From Pseudomonas sp. ANT_H12B (lineage in GTDB: Bacteria > Pseudomonadota > Gammaproteobacteria > Pseudomonadales > Pseudomonadaceae): a DNA stretch of 64,000 nucleotides. The stretch's first letter is position 1. The number at the start of each line of letters is the position of its first letter. The DNA lies in assembly GCF_008369325.1 (NCBI RefSeq), contig NZ_VOBI01000018.1:62001-126000 (forward strand), read 5' to 3'. The notes below the pieces were generated by a model. That model was given only the letters and a program-made list of their open reading frames with translations, made no database searches and was not told the origin of the DNA. Shown piece by piece: positions 17,562-26,048 of this stretch. Made by a program: the position numbers and the translations under genes.

Positions 17562-18470
17562 ATGATCCAGATCACTTTGTCTGACGGTTCATTGCGTGAA
17601 TACGACCAGCCGTTGTCCGTGTATGAGCTTGCCGCGAGTATCGGCGCCGGACTGGCGAAAGCAGCGGTAGCCGGTCGGGTGAACGGTGTGTTGGTGGACT
17701 GTGAATTCATGATCGAGGCTGATGCCCGAATCAGCATCGTCACGCCACAGGAGCCCGACGGTCTGGAGATCCTTCGCCGCTCCTGCGCGCTGATGTTGGC
17801 CATGGCCGTCAAACAGCTCCATCCGAATGTGCAACTGCAAACCGGATCGGCATTGGGCGACGGTTTCTTTTATGAGTTTGCTTTCGAACGGTTGCTGACC
17901 TCGGCCGATTTGCCGCTGATTGAAGCGCGCATGCGCGCACTGTCAGCGACCAACCATTCGATCCGTCGCCGGGAAATATCATCCCGAGCGACGCCATCTG
18001 AAGGATTTTCGCTGTATCGCCTGGGTGACTTCGAATACCTGACGGTTGGCCCACACGTTCCCGCCACCCGGGTGTTGCAAGCGTTCGCCCTCGATCACAT
18101 CAGCGGTACGTTTCCGCAACGGATTTACGGTACGTGCTGGTCCTGCCAACAGGAGCTGGAAAACTGGCGAGCGCCGCCACACGTGATCGTCGTGAGCATG
18201 GATGAACGTCAGGCCGGTTATGCACAATCGGTCACTGAGACATTGCGCCGAAGCGGCGTGCGCGCCAGGGCGGATCTGCGTAGCGAGAAGGTTCGCCACA
18301 AGATTCGCGAGCACAGTCAGACAGTGCCGTATCTGGTGGTCATTGGGGAGAAGGAACAGGCAGGCGGGTTTGTGAGTGTACGTAGCCGTACCGGGGAGGA
18401 TTTCGGAAGGATGGCGGTTGAGGCAGTGTGTGAATGGTTGAATCAAGCCCGCCCCCGCACAGCCATGTAG
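17562..18470 (+). CDS. Threonyl-tRNA synthetase paralogue lacking the catalytic core
   Basis: This 302-residue protein aligns with ThrRS at both ends but has no aminoacylation domain. Residues 1-62 are the TGS domain (ITLSDGSLREYDQP...NGVLVD). Residues 63-203 are the N2 editing-like domain (GSALGDGFFYEF, VGPHVP, QRIYGTCWS). Residues 206-300 are the anticodon-binding domain (APPHVIVVSMDERQAGYA, ADLRSEKVRHKIREH). The join at residues 203-206 removes about 330 residues, the part of ThrRS that holds the structural/catalytic zinc. Editing residues are also changed: positions matching H73, H77 and C182 of E. coli ThrRS are R73, L77 and T161, and only the last histidine (H165) remains. It lies 142 bases after the carbonic anhydrase gene in the zinc locus. 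Aminoacylation is not possible. Binding of tRNA-Thr or of the thrS leader is plausible. Confidence 0.85.
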   Translation: MIQITLSDGSLREYDQPLSVYELAASIGAGLAKAAVAGRVNGVLVDCEFMIEADARISIVTPQEPDGLEILRRSCALMLAMAVKQLHPNVQLQTGSALGDGFFYEFAFERLLTSADLPLIEARMRALSATNHSIRRREISSRATPSEGFSLYRLGDFEYLTVGPHVPATRVLQAFALDHISGTFPQRIYGTCWSCQQELENWRAPPHVIVVSMDERQAGYAQSVTETLRRSGVRARADLRSEKVRHKIREHSQTVPYLVVIGEKEQAGGFVSVRSRTGEDFGRMAVEAVCEWLNQARPRTAM

Positions 18471-18507
18471 GAGCGAGCGGTGCGGCGATCCGACTTGCCC
18501 CGCGAAG
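18466..18507. repeat. Single REP element, second subtype
   Basis: TGTAGGAGCGAGCGGTGCGG continuing to CCCGCGAAG is the TGTAGGAGCGAGC... REP subtype of Pseudomonas. It overlaps the stop region of the ThrRS-like gene and precedes the convergent DUF3617 gene. Confidence 0.8.
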
Positions 18508-18510
18508 CTT

Positions 18511-19032
18511 TTAAGCTCTTGGCTTAACGGTCCCGCAATCCTGCCCCAACCACACGGCGCGGGTATCGAGACTACCCTTCTGCTGGATGCCGGTGGCATT
18601 GAAGGTGCCATTCACCTTGGTGGTGAATTCACGATCACTGAGGAAAGTGGCGACACCGGTGCCCTGCGCTTTCGGGCAGCTGAAGCGGAATTTCCACTGA
18701 TTACCGGTGCGGTCGGTGATTTCCTGCTTGCAGCCCGACTGCGGATCGGTCAGCGGAATGTCGTTGGTCTTCACCTGTTCCGGCGTCAAGCAAGCCCGAA
18801 TCCCCTTGCCGCCCATGGTGATGCCCTGCTTCTCCAGCTGCGCACGCTGTGCCGGGGTCATCTGGCCCTGCAACTGGCCAAGGATCAGCTGCAAATCCGG
18901 AAGATTCTGGTCATCGACCTTCATGTTACTTGTGGTCATTTCCCACAAACCGGGCTGCAACATCTGCGCCTGAGCGGCCACAGGAAGTGCTAAACCAAAA
19001 GCAACGGCCAAACCCAGCAGACGAACGTTCAT
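18511..19032 (-). CDS. DUF3617 family exported protein
   Basis: This 173-residue protein has a signal peptide (MNVRLLGLAVAFGLALPVAAQAQ) and the DUF3617 opening MLQPGLWEMTTSNMKV. A later conserved part has RACLTPEQV and paired cysteines (GCKQEI ... FSCPKAQGTG). The family is periplasmic and uncharacterised. It is a single gene, convergent with the ThrRS-like gene. Confidence 0.85.
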   Translation of the reverse strand: MNVRLLGLAVAFGLALPVAAQAQMLQPGLWEMTTSNMKVDDQNLPDLQLILGQLQGQMTPAQRAQLEKQGITMGGKGIRACLTPEQVKTNDIPLTDPQSGCKQEITDRTGNQWKFRFSCPKAQGTGVATFLSDREFTTKVNGTFNATGIQQKGSLDTRAVWLGQDCGTVKPRA

Positions 19033-19163
19033 CGAGTAACTCCTGATCAGTAGTGGCCGTTAGACGTCAGCCACGGGCTTCGGTTCATGGGCCAATTAAA
19101 TAGCGACATTCTGCACGGAACATGGTCTGTTAAGCATTGAATCTTCAGGAGCAAGGCTGCCCC

Positions 19164-20603
19164 ATGGATTATTTTGGACCGCATGTTTTCGGTTATCTGA
19201 TCGCGCTGCTGCACTCCCTGGGCCTGATCGCCGCCATCCATGCCGTATTGACCGTTCGGACCGCCCAAGGCTCGATCGCCTGGGCCCTGTCGTTGCTGTT
19301 CATTCCCTACCTGACACTCATCCCGTACCTGGTCTTCGGCCGCAGCACCTTCGATGGTTACATCAATGCCCGGCGCCAGGCCAACGAAGAAATGCGCAAG
19401 GCCATCTCCGAGTTGAACTGGCGACCTTGGGTAGAAGAGGCGCTGACGGCACGCGCCTCCAACGCTTATGCGTCCTTGAGGGCCATGCCAAAACTGGGGC
19501 GCATGCCCTGCCTGGCGAACAACGAAGTGCGCTTGCTGATAAATGGCTACGCCACCTTCGAGGCGATTTTCGAGGCCATCAGCACCGCGAAGGAAGCGGT
19601 GCTGATTCAATTCTTCATCGTCCACGACGACCGACTCGGCCAGCGCCTGCAAAACCTGTTGCTGAAGAAGGCCGCTGAAGGTGTTGCTGTTTACTTGCTC
19701 TACGACCGGATCGGCAGCCACTCCCTGCCCCACAGTTATGTCCAGCCATTGCGCGATGCCGGCGTAGAGGTCAAAGCCTTCGCGACTCGTAGCGGCTGGC
19801 TCAATCGCTTCCAGGTCAATTTCCGCAACCACCGCAAGATCGTAGTAGTCGACGGGGTGCTGGGATTCGTCGGCGGGCACAACGTAGGCGATGAATACAT
19901 GGGCGAGAAACCGCCCCTGGCACCGTGGCGCGACACTCATGTGCAAGTACGTGGGCCCGTGGTGGCGTGCATGCAGGAATCTTTTGCCGAAGACTGGTTC
20001 TGGGCTGCACGTTCACTGCCACCACTGATCTTGCCGGACGTTTACCCGGACGACGGCGTGCTGTGCCAATTGCTGGCCAGCGGCCCGGCAGATTCCTACG
20101 AGACCTGTTCGTTGTTCTTCGTCGAAGCCATCCATGCGGCGACAGAACGAGTGTGGATCACCAGCCCCTATTTCATCCCCGATGAAGCCGTCTTCGCGGC
20201 GTTGCGCCTGGCGGTGCTGCGCGGTGTGGATGTGCGATTGCTGCTGCCTTCACGGCCGGATCACCGGATCGTCTATGCCGCTTCCAGCCTGTATGCCTTT
20301 GAAGCGGTGCGGGCCGGCGTGCGGGTTTTCCGCTACGAGCCCGGATTCATGCATCAGAAAGTCGTGTTGATCGACAGCGAAATCAGCGCCATCGGCAGCG
20401 CCAATCTGGACAATCGTTCGTTCCGGCTGAATTTCGAAGTGATGTTGCTGACAGTCGACAGCGCGTTTGCCGCCGAGGTGGAACAAATGCTCAATGATGA
20501 CTTCGCGCAGGCCCACGAGGTCGCCAAAGAAGAAAGCCGGGAGACCCACCGACTGCAACAGGTCGGCATGCGGATCGCCCGGCTTATCTCGCCGATACTC
20601 TAG
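19164..20603 (+). CDS. cls: Cardiolipin synthase A
   Basis: This 479-residue enzyme condenses two phosphatidylglycerols into cardiolipin in the inner membrane. Two N-terminal transmembrane helices are followed by two phospholipase-D HKD motifs: HRKIVVVDG with GGHNVGDEY in the first half, and HQKVVLIDSEISAIGSANLDNRS in the second. Length fits ClsA of pseudomonads. The ATG at 19164 has AGGAG about 12 bases upstream. It shares its 3' hairpin with convergent cfa. Confidence 0.93.
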   Translation: MDYFGPHVFGYLIALLHSLGLIAAIHAVLTVRTAQGSIAWALSLLFIPYLTLIPYLVFGRSTFDGYINARRQANEEMRKAISELNWRPWVEEALTARASNAYASLRAMPKLGRMPCLANNEVRLLINGYATFEAIFEAISTAKEAVLIQFFIVHDDRLGQRLQNLLLKKAAEGVAVYLLYDRIGSHSLPHSYVQPLRDAGVEVKAFATRSGWLNRFQVNFRNHRKIVVVDGVLGFVGGHNVGDEYMGEKPPLAPWRDTHVQVRGPVVACMQESFAEDWFWAARSLPPLILPDVYPDDGVLCQLLASGPADSYETCSLFFVEAIHAATERVWITSPYFIPDEAVFAALRLAVLRGVDVRLLLPSRPDHRIVYAASSLYAFEAVRAGVRVFRYEPGFMHQKVVLIDSEISAIGSANLDNRSFRLNFEVMLLTVDSAFAAEVEQMLNDDFAQAHEVAKEESRETHRLQQVGMRIARLISPIL

Positions 20604-20643
20604 TGTCCTGTCTCACAAACAGTATTTGCGAGACAGGGCACTA
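20601..20643. terminator. Long hairpin spanning the stop codons of cls and cfa
   Basis: TAGTGTCCTGTCTC at 20601-20614 pairs with GAGACAGGGCACTA at 20630-20643 with one mismatch, and the stem extends inward (CACAAA / TTTGCG). The two arms contain the stop codons of the two convergent genes. There is no clear T-tract, so it may act as a bidirectional transcription barrier or mRNA end-protecting structure. Confidence 0.65.
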
Positions 20644-21825
20644 TGGGTTGTAGATATCGTCCCGCGTCCATGGCAGTTCATGGCTGCCATCCGGGTGGGC
20701 CTTCACCGCAAGGATCTGGTGCAAGTTGATCCAGCCCTTGGCAAACGCATACGCGCAACCGGCCAGGTACAGCCGCCAGATCCTCAACGCCTGCTCAGGC
20801 ACCTGCCTTGAAGCGGCTTCCAGATTATCTTCGAGGCGTTCGCTCCAGTGATCGAGGGTACGCGCGTAATGCAGGCGCAGACTCTCGACGTCGACGATCT
20901 CCAGCCCCGCTTCGCTGATCTCGGCAGAAATCATCGACAGGTGCGGCAGTTCGCCGTTAGGGAACACGTACTTCTCGATGAAGTCGCCGGCTCCGCGTCC
21001 CACTGGACGGCCATCGGTGTGCTTGGCGGTGATCCCGTGGTTCATCACCAGGCCGCCCTCTTTCACCGCGCCAAACAATGTTTTGCAGTACTGCGCCAGG
21101 TTGGCGTGTCCGACGTGTTCGAACATGCCGACGCTGACCACCTTATCGAAGCGCCCGTCCTGGGGCAGATCGCGGTAGTCGAGCAGTTGCAGTTCCACCA
21201 GATCATCCAGGCCTTCGGCGGTCACCCGTTCACGGGCCAGGGCCAGTTGTTCCTTACTGAGCGTGATCCCGAATACCTTCGCGCCAAATTCCCGGGCCGC
21301 ATACCGCGCCAACCCGCCCCAACCGCAACCGACATCCAGCAGATACTCACCGGGTTGCAGCCGCAACTTGCGGCACAGGTGACGGAATTTGGCTTGCTGG
21401 GCTTGCTCGAGTGTTTCGCTGCCGGTCTCGAAATAAGCGCAGGAATACGCCATGTCGCTGTCGAGCCACAACTGATAAAACGCGTTGGAAAGGTCATAGT
21501 GGTAGGAAATCGCTTTCGCGTCGGTTTCCTTGTCGTGGACGGTTCGCACTGGCTGACTGTCTTGATCACCCAGCAACGCCTGGCTCCATTCATCGCAGAC
21601 GCGAATCACATCGCTGATAGAGCCTTCCAGCTCAAGTTTACCTTCGACAAACGCCGCTCCGAGCGCGTCCAGGCTTGGGTGGGTGAACTGGGTAACCATT
21701 TGTGGGTCCTTGACCACAATGGTGACGCTGGGCGTCGGCCCCAGATTGAATTCATGGCCGTCCCAGAGTCGCAGGCGTAGCGGTAACTGCAGATTCTGTA
21801 AGGCCGGTGGAAGTTGCGCGAGCAT
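20641..21825 (-). CDS. cfa: Cyclopropane-fatty-acyl-phospholipid synthase
   Basis: This 394-residue SAM-dependent methyltransferase adds a methylene to cis double bonds of membrane phospholipids, typically on entry to stationary phase. It shows the SAM-binding motif LLDVGCGWGGLARYAA, and AISYHYDLSNAFYQLWLD, the conserved MAYSCAYF, and SVGMFEHVG. The start at 21825 is preceded by GGGGGACT, and an upstream in-frame ATG at 21870 adds 15 unsupported residues. With cls next door, this is a membrane-lipid pair. Confidence 0.95.
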   Translation of the reverse strand: MLAQLPPALQNLQLPLRLRLWDGHEFNLGPTPSVTIVVKDPQMVTQFTHPSLDALGAAFVEGKLELEGSISDVIRVCDEWSQALLGDQDSQPVRTVHDKETDAKAISYHYDLSNAFYQLWLDSDMAYSCAYFETGSETLEQAQQAKFRHLCRKLRLQPGEYLLDVGCGWGGLARYAAREFGAKVFGITLSKEQLALARERVTAEGLDDLVELQLLDYRDLPQDGRFDKVVSVGMFEHVGHANLAQYCKTLFGAVKEGGLVMNHGITAKHTDGRPVGRGAGDFIEKYVFPNGELPHLSMISAEISEAGLEIVDVESLRLHYARTLDHWSERLEDNLEAASRQVPEQALRIWRLYLAGCAYAFAKGWINLHQILAVKAHPDGSHELPWTRDDIYNP

Positions 21826-22051
21826 GGATAGTCCCCCTTGTTTCAGACGTCTGATGTGAGGGTAGAACATCCTTGAAAAATAGCAGGCTATCGATTTAAT
21901 AGCCGATTTCTATGAGTCGTAGCGCTTGAACCAACCGTTGCGAATTCATAGAAGTGATTGCCCTCACCTAGATGACTACGGATTTGGCGAACAGTTCTGA
22001 AAAGTTGAAAACACCCGCGATCATGCTGTTTAGAGCATTCACCCGCCGTAC

Positions 22052-23962
22052 TCAATCGTCCTCCTTCAGCTTGAGTAATGGCTCCTGAAACCGCAGTAAA
22101 CGCCCGGCGTTCCCCAGCACCAGCAACGTACTGAGGTTGTGCAGCAACGCTGCAATCATCGCCCCGGCAGCGCCGAGCCAGCCGAATGCAGCGAAGGCCA
22201 CAATCGCCAGCGTCCAGCCCAAACCGATGATCACATTGACCTGCAAGGTCTGCCGGCATTGGCGACTTAAACGCACACACGTGCCCAGCCGTCGCAGGTC
22301 ACTGCCGATCAGCACAATGTCGGCCGAGGCCAGCGCAATGTCCGCCCCGCCCGCGCCCATAGCCACGCCGACCACACCGGCCTTGAGTGCCAGCGAATCG
22401 TTGATGCCATCGCCCACCACCATCGGCCGGAAGCCGCTGCCGATTTCCTTGAGCACGCGATTGAGTTTGTCCTCGGGCAAGGCCTGAGCTTCAACATCAC
22501 TGATCCCGACATCGCGAGCCAGTGTGTGCGCGACGCTTTGCCGGTCACCGGTGAGCAACAACTGCCTTCCCAGACCCAGTTCACGCAACTCGCTCAAGGC
22601 GAACCGCGCCTCGGGTTTGACGCTGTCGGCCAGCAACAGCCAAGCGAGGAATTCACCGTTGAGCGCCAGCCCGGCAATCGGGCCGTCGTGGTCGGGAACG
22701 TCGGAGGTGTTGATACCCAGTTGCGCGAACAGCTCCGGACGACCGAGCGCCGCCTCGCCCTGCTCGGTCATTGCTACCACTCCCAGCCCTTGGCGTTCGT
22801 GGATGTCCGAGAGCAGTAGAAAATGTTCCTGAGTGACCAACCCGGCGAGCGCGCGACTGACCGGATGACTGCTGGCGGAACCAAGACTGGCGGCAAGTTT
22901 CAAGACGTGACTGCGATCCTCAAGAGGACTGTCGATGGATTGCAGGCGCAAGGTGCCGAAGGTCAGGGTTCCGGTCTTGTCGACCACCAGAGAAGTCAGG
23001 TCCGCCAACTCTTCAAGAAACGCCGAGCTGCGAATCAGAATCCCATGCCGAGCCGCCACCGCCACACCGGCAATCGCCGTAGCGGGCGCCGACAACACCA
23101 GCGCACAAGGACAGGCCGCCACTAGCACCGCGAGCATCGCCTGGGCATCGTTTGTGATGAACCAGGTCACAGCGGCCAGCAGCAACACCAGCACCATGTA
23201 ACTGCCGGCATAGCGTTCCAGCAAACGCGTGATCGGCGGTTTGGAACGCTCGGCACTTTGCATCAGCGCGATGACTTTACCGAGGGTCGATTCGTTGCCG
23301 GTACGGGTCACCTGGATGCGCAGCAGGCCGTCGAGGTTGATCGCACCGCCAAACACTTGCATGCCGACGCCCGCCTCCATCGGCACCGATTCGCCGGTAA
23401 TCGACGCGGTGTCCAGGCTCGCCTGGCCAGACAATACCTGACCATCCGCCGGCACCCGATCACCCGCGCGCACCTCAACTAGGTCGCCAGCCTTAAGCGT
23501 GCCGTTGTCGACTTCGACGATGGAACCATCCGCCTGAACCTTGCGTGCGTGGCTGCGGGTGAGTTTGCCGAGGGCATGAATCGCTTCCTGTGAACCGATG
23601 ACACTGCGCTCTTCGAGCACGTGGCCGAAGATCATGATGATCGGCAGTAACGCAGCGGTCAGCAGATCGCCGGTGGCCCAGGCACCGAGCAAGGCCAGAG
23701 CGATCAGCTGATCGGTGATGCCGTGCAAACTTGGATAACGCAGGCTGTACCACGCCGAACGCATCACTGGCACGGCCACCAACAACGAAGCAAAACCCAG
23801 CAGCAGTTGGCTCACCCCAGTCTGCTCCGGCGACAACCAGCGCCAAATCAGGCCGAGCGCAAGCAAGCCCAGTGCGAGCATCGCCAAGGTCAATTGGCGT
23901 GCAGCGCTGCGCTGTTCAGCCGAGGACAACATGCTCGGTGCGGCGTCGGTTTGGGCGGTCAT
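22052..23962 (-). CDS. hmtA: HmtA-type heavy-metal P1B-ATPase
   Basis: This 636-residue inner-membrane P-type ATPase has the CPC transmembrane motif (AACPCALVLSAP), phosphorylation loop DKTGTLTFG, actuator TGES, SSHPVSRAL and GDGINDSLALK. It has no N-terminal metal-binding domain and no histidine-rich head. HmtA of P. aeruginosa (PA2435) is reported to import zinc and copper and is Zur-controlled. The order here (three SPFH genes then the ATPase) matches that operon. Its ATG overlaps the upstream stop by 4 bases. The preceding operon head carries a Zur-like dyad, so import in zinc scarcity is the best reading. Confidence 0.88.
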   Translation of the reverse strand: MTAQTDAAPSMLSSAEQRSAARQLTLAMLALGLLALGLIWRWLSPEQTGVSQLLLGFASLLVAVPVMRSAWYSLRYPSLHGITDQLIALALLGAWATGDLLTAALLPIIMIFGHVLEERSVIGSQEAIHALGKLTRSHARKVQADGSIVEVDNGTLKAGDLVEVRAGDRVPADGQVLSGQASLDTASITGESVPMEAGVGMQVFGGAINLDGLLRIQVTRTGNESTLGKVIALMQSAERSKPPITRLLERYAGSYMVLVLLLAAVTWFITNDAQAMLAVLVAACPCALVLSAPATAIAGVAVAARHGILIRSSAFLEELADLTSLVVDKTGTLTFGTLRLQSIDSPLEDRSHVLKLAASLGSASSHPVSRALAGLVTQEHFLLLSDIHERQGLGVVAMTEQGEAALGRPELFAQLGINTSDVPDHDGPIAGLALNGEFLAWLLLADSVKPEARFALSELRELGLGRQLLLTGDRQSVAHTLARDVGISDVEAQALPEDKLNRVLKEIGSGFRPMVVGDGINDSLALKAGVVGVAMGAGGADIALASADIVLIGSDLRRLGTCVRLSRQCRQTLQVNVIIGLGWTLAIVAFAAFGWLGAAGAMIAALLHNLSTLLVLGNAGRLLRFQEPLLKLKEDD

Positions 23963-25017
23963 TGTGCAGCTCCCTGAATGATCAGGCGGGAATCGTCTTT
24001 CGGATTGACCGTGGTCACCGAACCGGCCTGACCGAGAATTTTTGGCAGCCGCTCGCGGTAGATGCGCAGCAGCATTTGCGGGTCGGTGCCCTGCTGTTGC
24101 GTCTTCGCCAGACTCAACACCGTGGCCGTGTCGGCCGAGGCTTTGGCCAGCCGTTCGCTCGCTTGGGCATGGGCGGCTTGCAGCGCTCGGTCGGCTTGTT
24201 CATTAGCGGTCTGAGTCAGTTTCTCGGCTTCAGTGCGAGCGTTGGCCACGGCTTTGTCCGCTTGTTGGCTGGCCGTCAGCACCGCATTGAAGGCGTTGAC
24301 TGCCGGCCCGGGCAAACTCGATTGCACATCCACTCGCGCCACTTCGATTCCAAGTCCCTGCCCGGTTGATGTCAGTTCGGCCAAGCGTTGATTGATGCGT
24401 TGCACCAGATCACCGCGCAGACGTTCACGTCTTTCGGCTGCCTGATTATCGGCACCGATCAGTTCCGGTCGCGCGACCAGAATGGTGTCCAGATCGCGCG
24501 CGGCAGTGAGCGCGACAGCGCTGCGAGTGACCAGCCGATCCAACGCGGGCAGCACATGTTCGCCTTGAAGGACGAAGGCATACGGTTCGATGACTTTGTA
24601 GAAAACCCGCACATCCAGTTGCACCACGCCCGCATCACCGGTCAGCAAGTAACCGGAGCCGGCGAGCGCATCGCTGATCGGCGTGGCGAAACTCGCCACA
24701 CGATCTGCCTGCAACGCGGCATCCGTGCGCAGTAAATCCTGTACGCGACGCTCGATCACCCGATCCGCCGCGGGCAACAAAATCACCTGCTCAAACGGTC
24801 GAGGCCAAGCCAAAAGCAAACCGGCATTCTGGATGCGATCCAACGCGCCGAAGTGCAACACCACCGCTCGGTTCTGCGGGTCGATCTGCCGCACATTGGA
24901 AAATGCCCAAGCCAAAGCGGCCAACACTGTCACCGCGTACAACGCGAGAAAGGCCAATCGCCCGGCTTGAATCCAGGGGCTGCTCAGCTCAATTGTTCCA
25001 CGTGGAACCAAACTCAT
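23959..25017 (-). CDS. SPFH/HflC-like membrane protein in hmtA operon
   Basis: This 352-residue protein has one N-terminal transmembrane helix (LAFLALYAVTVLAALAWAFS) followed by an SPFH/band 7 domain (NRAVVLHFGALDRIQNAGLLLAWPRPFEQV...) and an Ala/Glu-rich coiled coil (TEAEKLTQTANEQADRALQAAHAQASERLAKAS). HflC-like proteins build membrane cages or microdomains with partner SPFH proteins. Both neighbours overlap it by 4 bases, so all are made together. Its partner role with HmtA is an inference from the operon. Confidence 0.85.
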   Translation of the reverse strand: MSLVPRGTIELSSPWIQAGRLAFLALYAVTVLAALAWAFSNVRQIDPQNRAVVLHFGALDRIQNAGLLLAWPRPFEQVILLPAADRVIERRVQDLLRTDAALQADRVASFATPISDALAGSGYLLTGDAGVVQLDVRVFYKVIEPYAFVLQGEHVLPALDRLVTRSAVALTAARDLDTILVARPELIGADNQAAERRERLRGDLVQRINQRLAELTSTGQGLGIEVARVDVQSSLPGPAVNAFNAVLTASQQADKAVANARTEAEKLTQTANEQADRALQAAHAQASERLAKASADTATVLSLAKTQQQGTDPQMLLRIYRERLPKILGQAGSVTTVNPKDDSRLIIQGAAQ

Positions 25018-26048
25018 GGCTGCGACCCGGACTTGTTTTCGAGAGTCGGCGGACCGTCAACCAATACGCGGAACGGCGCGGCATCGGTGCGCAAAATCAA
25101 TTTTGTGCCAGGCGTGACGATCGTGCCCAAGGTGTCGAGGGAGCGCAGCAAGTTGTAAAGCTGTGGCGAACCGGCATATGCGCGGCCGTAAATCTGCGCG
25201 GCTTCGACGCGAGATTGCGCTTCGATATCGGCGGCTTTCACCGTGGCATCGGCTTGCACGATTCGAGCATCACGCTCCGCAGCAGAACGAATTTGCGCCG
25301 CTTCGCGCTTACCAATGGCCGTGCGTTCAGTGGCGATTGTTTCACGCTCGGCGCGCATACGATCAACCGTCGCGGTGAGGGTTACCGATGGCAGGGTCAA
25401 TCGTTCGATGCCAACTTGCAGCACCCGCACCCCGTAGGTGGTCAGCAACTGCTGATCGATTTGCTGACGCAGCTGCGTTTCGAAATCGGCGATATGCACC
25501 TGATCGGCGTCGGTGTTCACCAGGTTAGCCAGATCAAAACTGCTGGCCGTGGTTTCCAGAGCGGAGCCAACAAAGGTGCGAATTTGCCGTGCCGCTTCGT
25601 CCGGCTGATTCTGTACGGCGCGCATGAAGCGTTGCACATTGTCCGGATCGCCCTGCACCTGCCAGGCCACATAAGCCTGAACGATGATGCGCAATCCGTC
25701 GCGCGTTCCGACATCCTGCAAACCGCTGGACGTGGTGCGCAGCCGTAGATCCACCGGGATCGCCGCCTCGAACGGAGCTGGCCAGCGCCAACCCAACCCT
25801 GGCTCGAGCAATACCCGCGACGGATTACCAAAGCGCGTAATCACCGTGGCCTCCCCCGAACGCACTTGCACCAGGCTTGCTGCCGCAACAGCGAAAGCGA
25901 CCAGCAAGGCCGCCCAGCCCATCCGTCGCCAAGGGAACGGCCCCGCCTCTTGCGGGTCACCGTGGTGGTGATGCCCGTGGTGATGCCCGCCATGGCCGTG
26001 ATCGTGGCCCGCATGGTCATCGTGATCGTGAGAGTGCGACTGGCTCAA
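25014..26048 (-). CDS. SPFH/HflC-like protein with histidine-rich cytoplasmic head
   Basis: This 344-residue protein begins with a stretch of about 30 residues (MSQSHSHDHDDHAGHDHGHG and on) in which roughly half are His, mixed with Asp and Gly. One transmembrane helix follows (WAALLVAFAVAAASLVQV), then an SPFH domain (GEATVITRFGNPSRVLLEPGLGWRWPAPFE) and a coiled coil. The His-rich head would bind zinc or other divalent ions on the cytoplasmic side, right where HmtA delivers or receives metal. It is coupled to both neighbours by 4-base overlaps. Confidence 0.87.
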   Translation of the reverse strand: MSQSHSHDHDDHAGHDHGHGGHHHGHHHHGDPQEAGPFPWRRMGWAALLVAFAVAAASLVQVRSGEATVITRFGNPSRVLLEPGLGWRWPAPFEAAIPVDLRLRTTSSGLQDVGTRDGLRIIVQAYVAWQVQGDPDNVQRFMRAVQNQPDEAARQIRTFVGSALETTASSFDLANLVNTDADQVHIADFETQLRQQIDQQLLTTYGVRVLQVGIERLTLPSVTLTATVDRMRAERETIATERTAIGKREAAQIRSAAERDARIVQADATVKAADIEAQSRVEAAQIYGRAYAGSPQLYNLLRSLDTLGTIVTPGTKLILRTDAAPFRVLVDGPPTLENKSGSQP

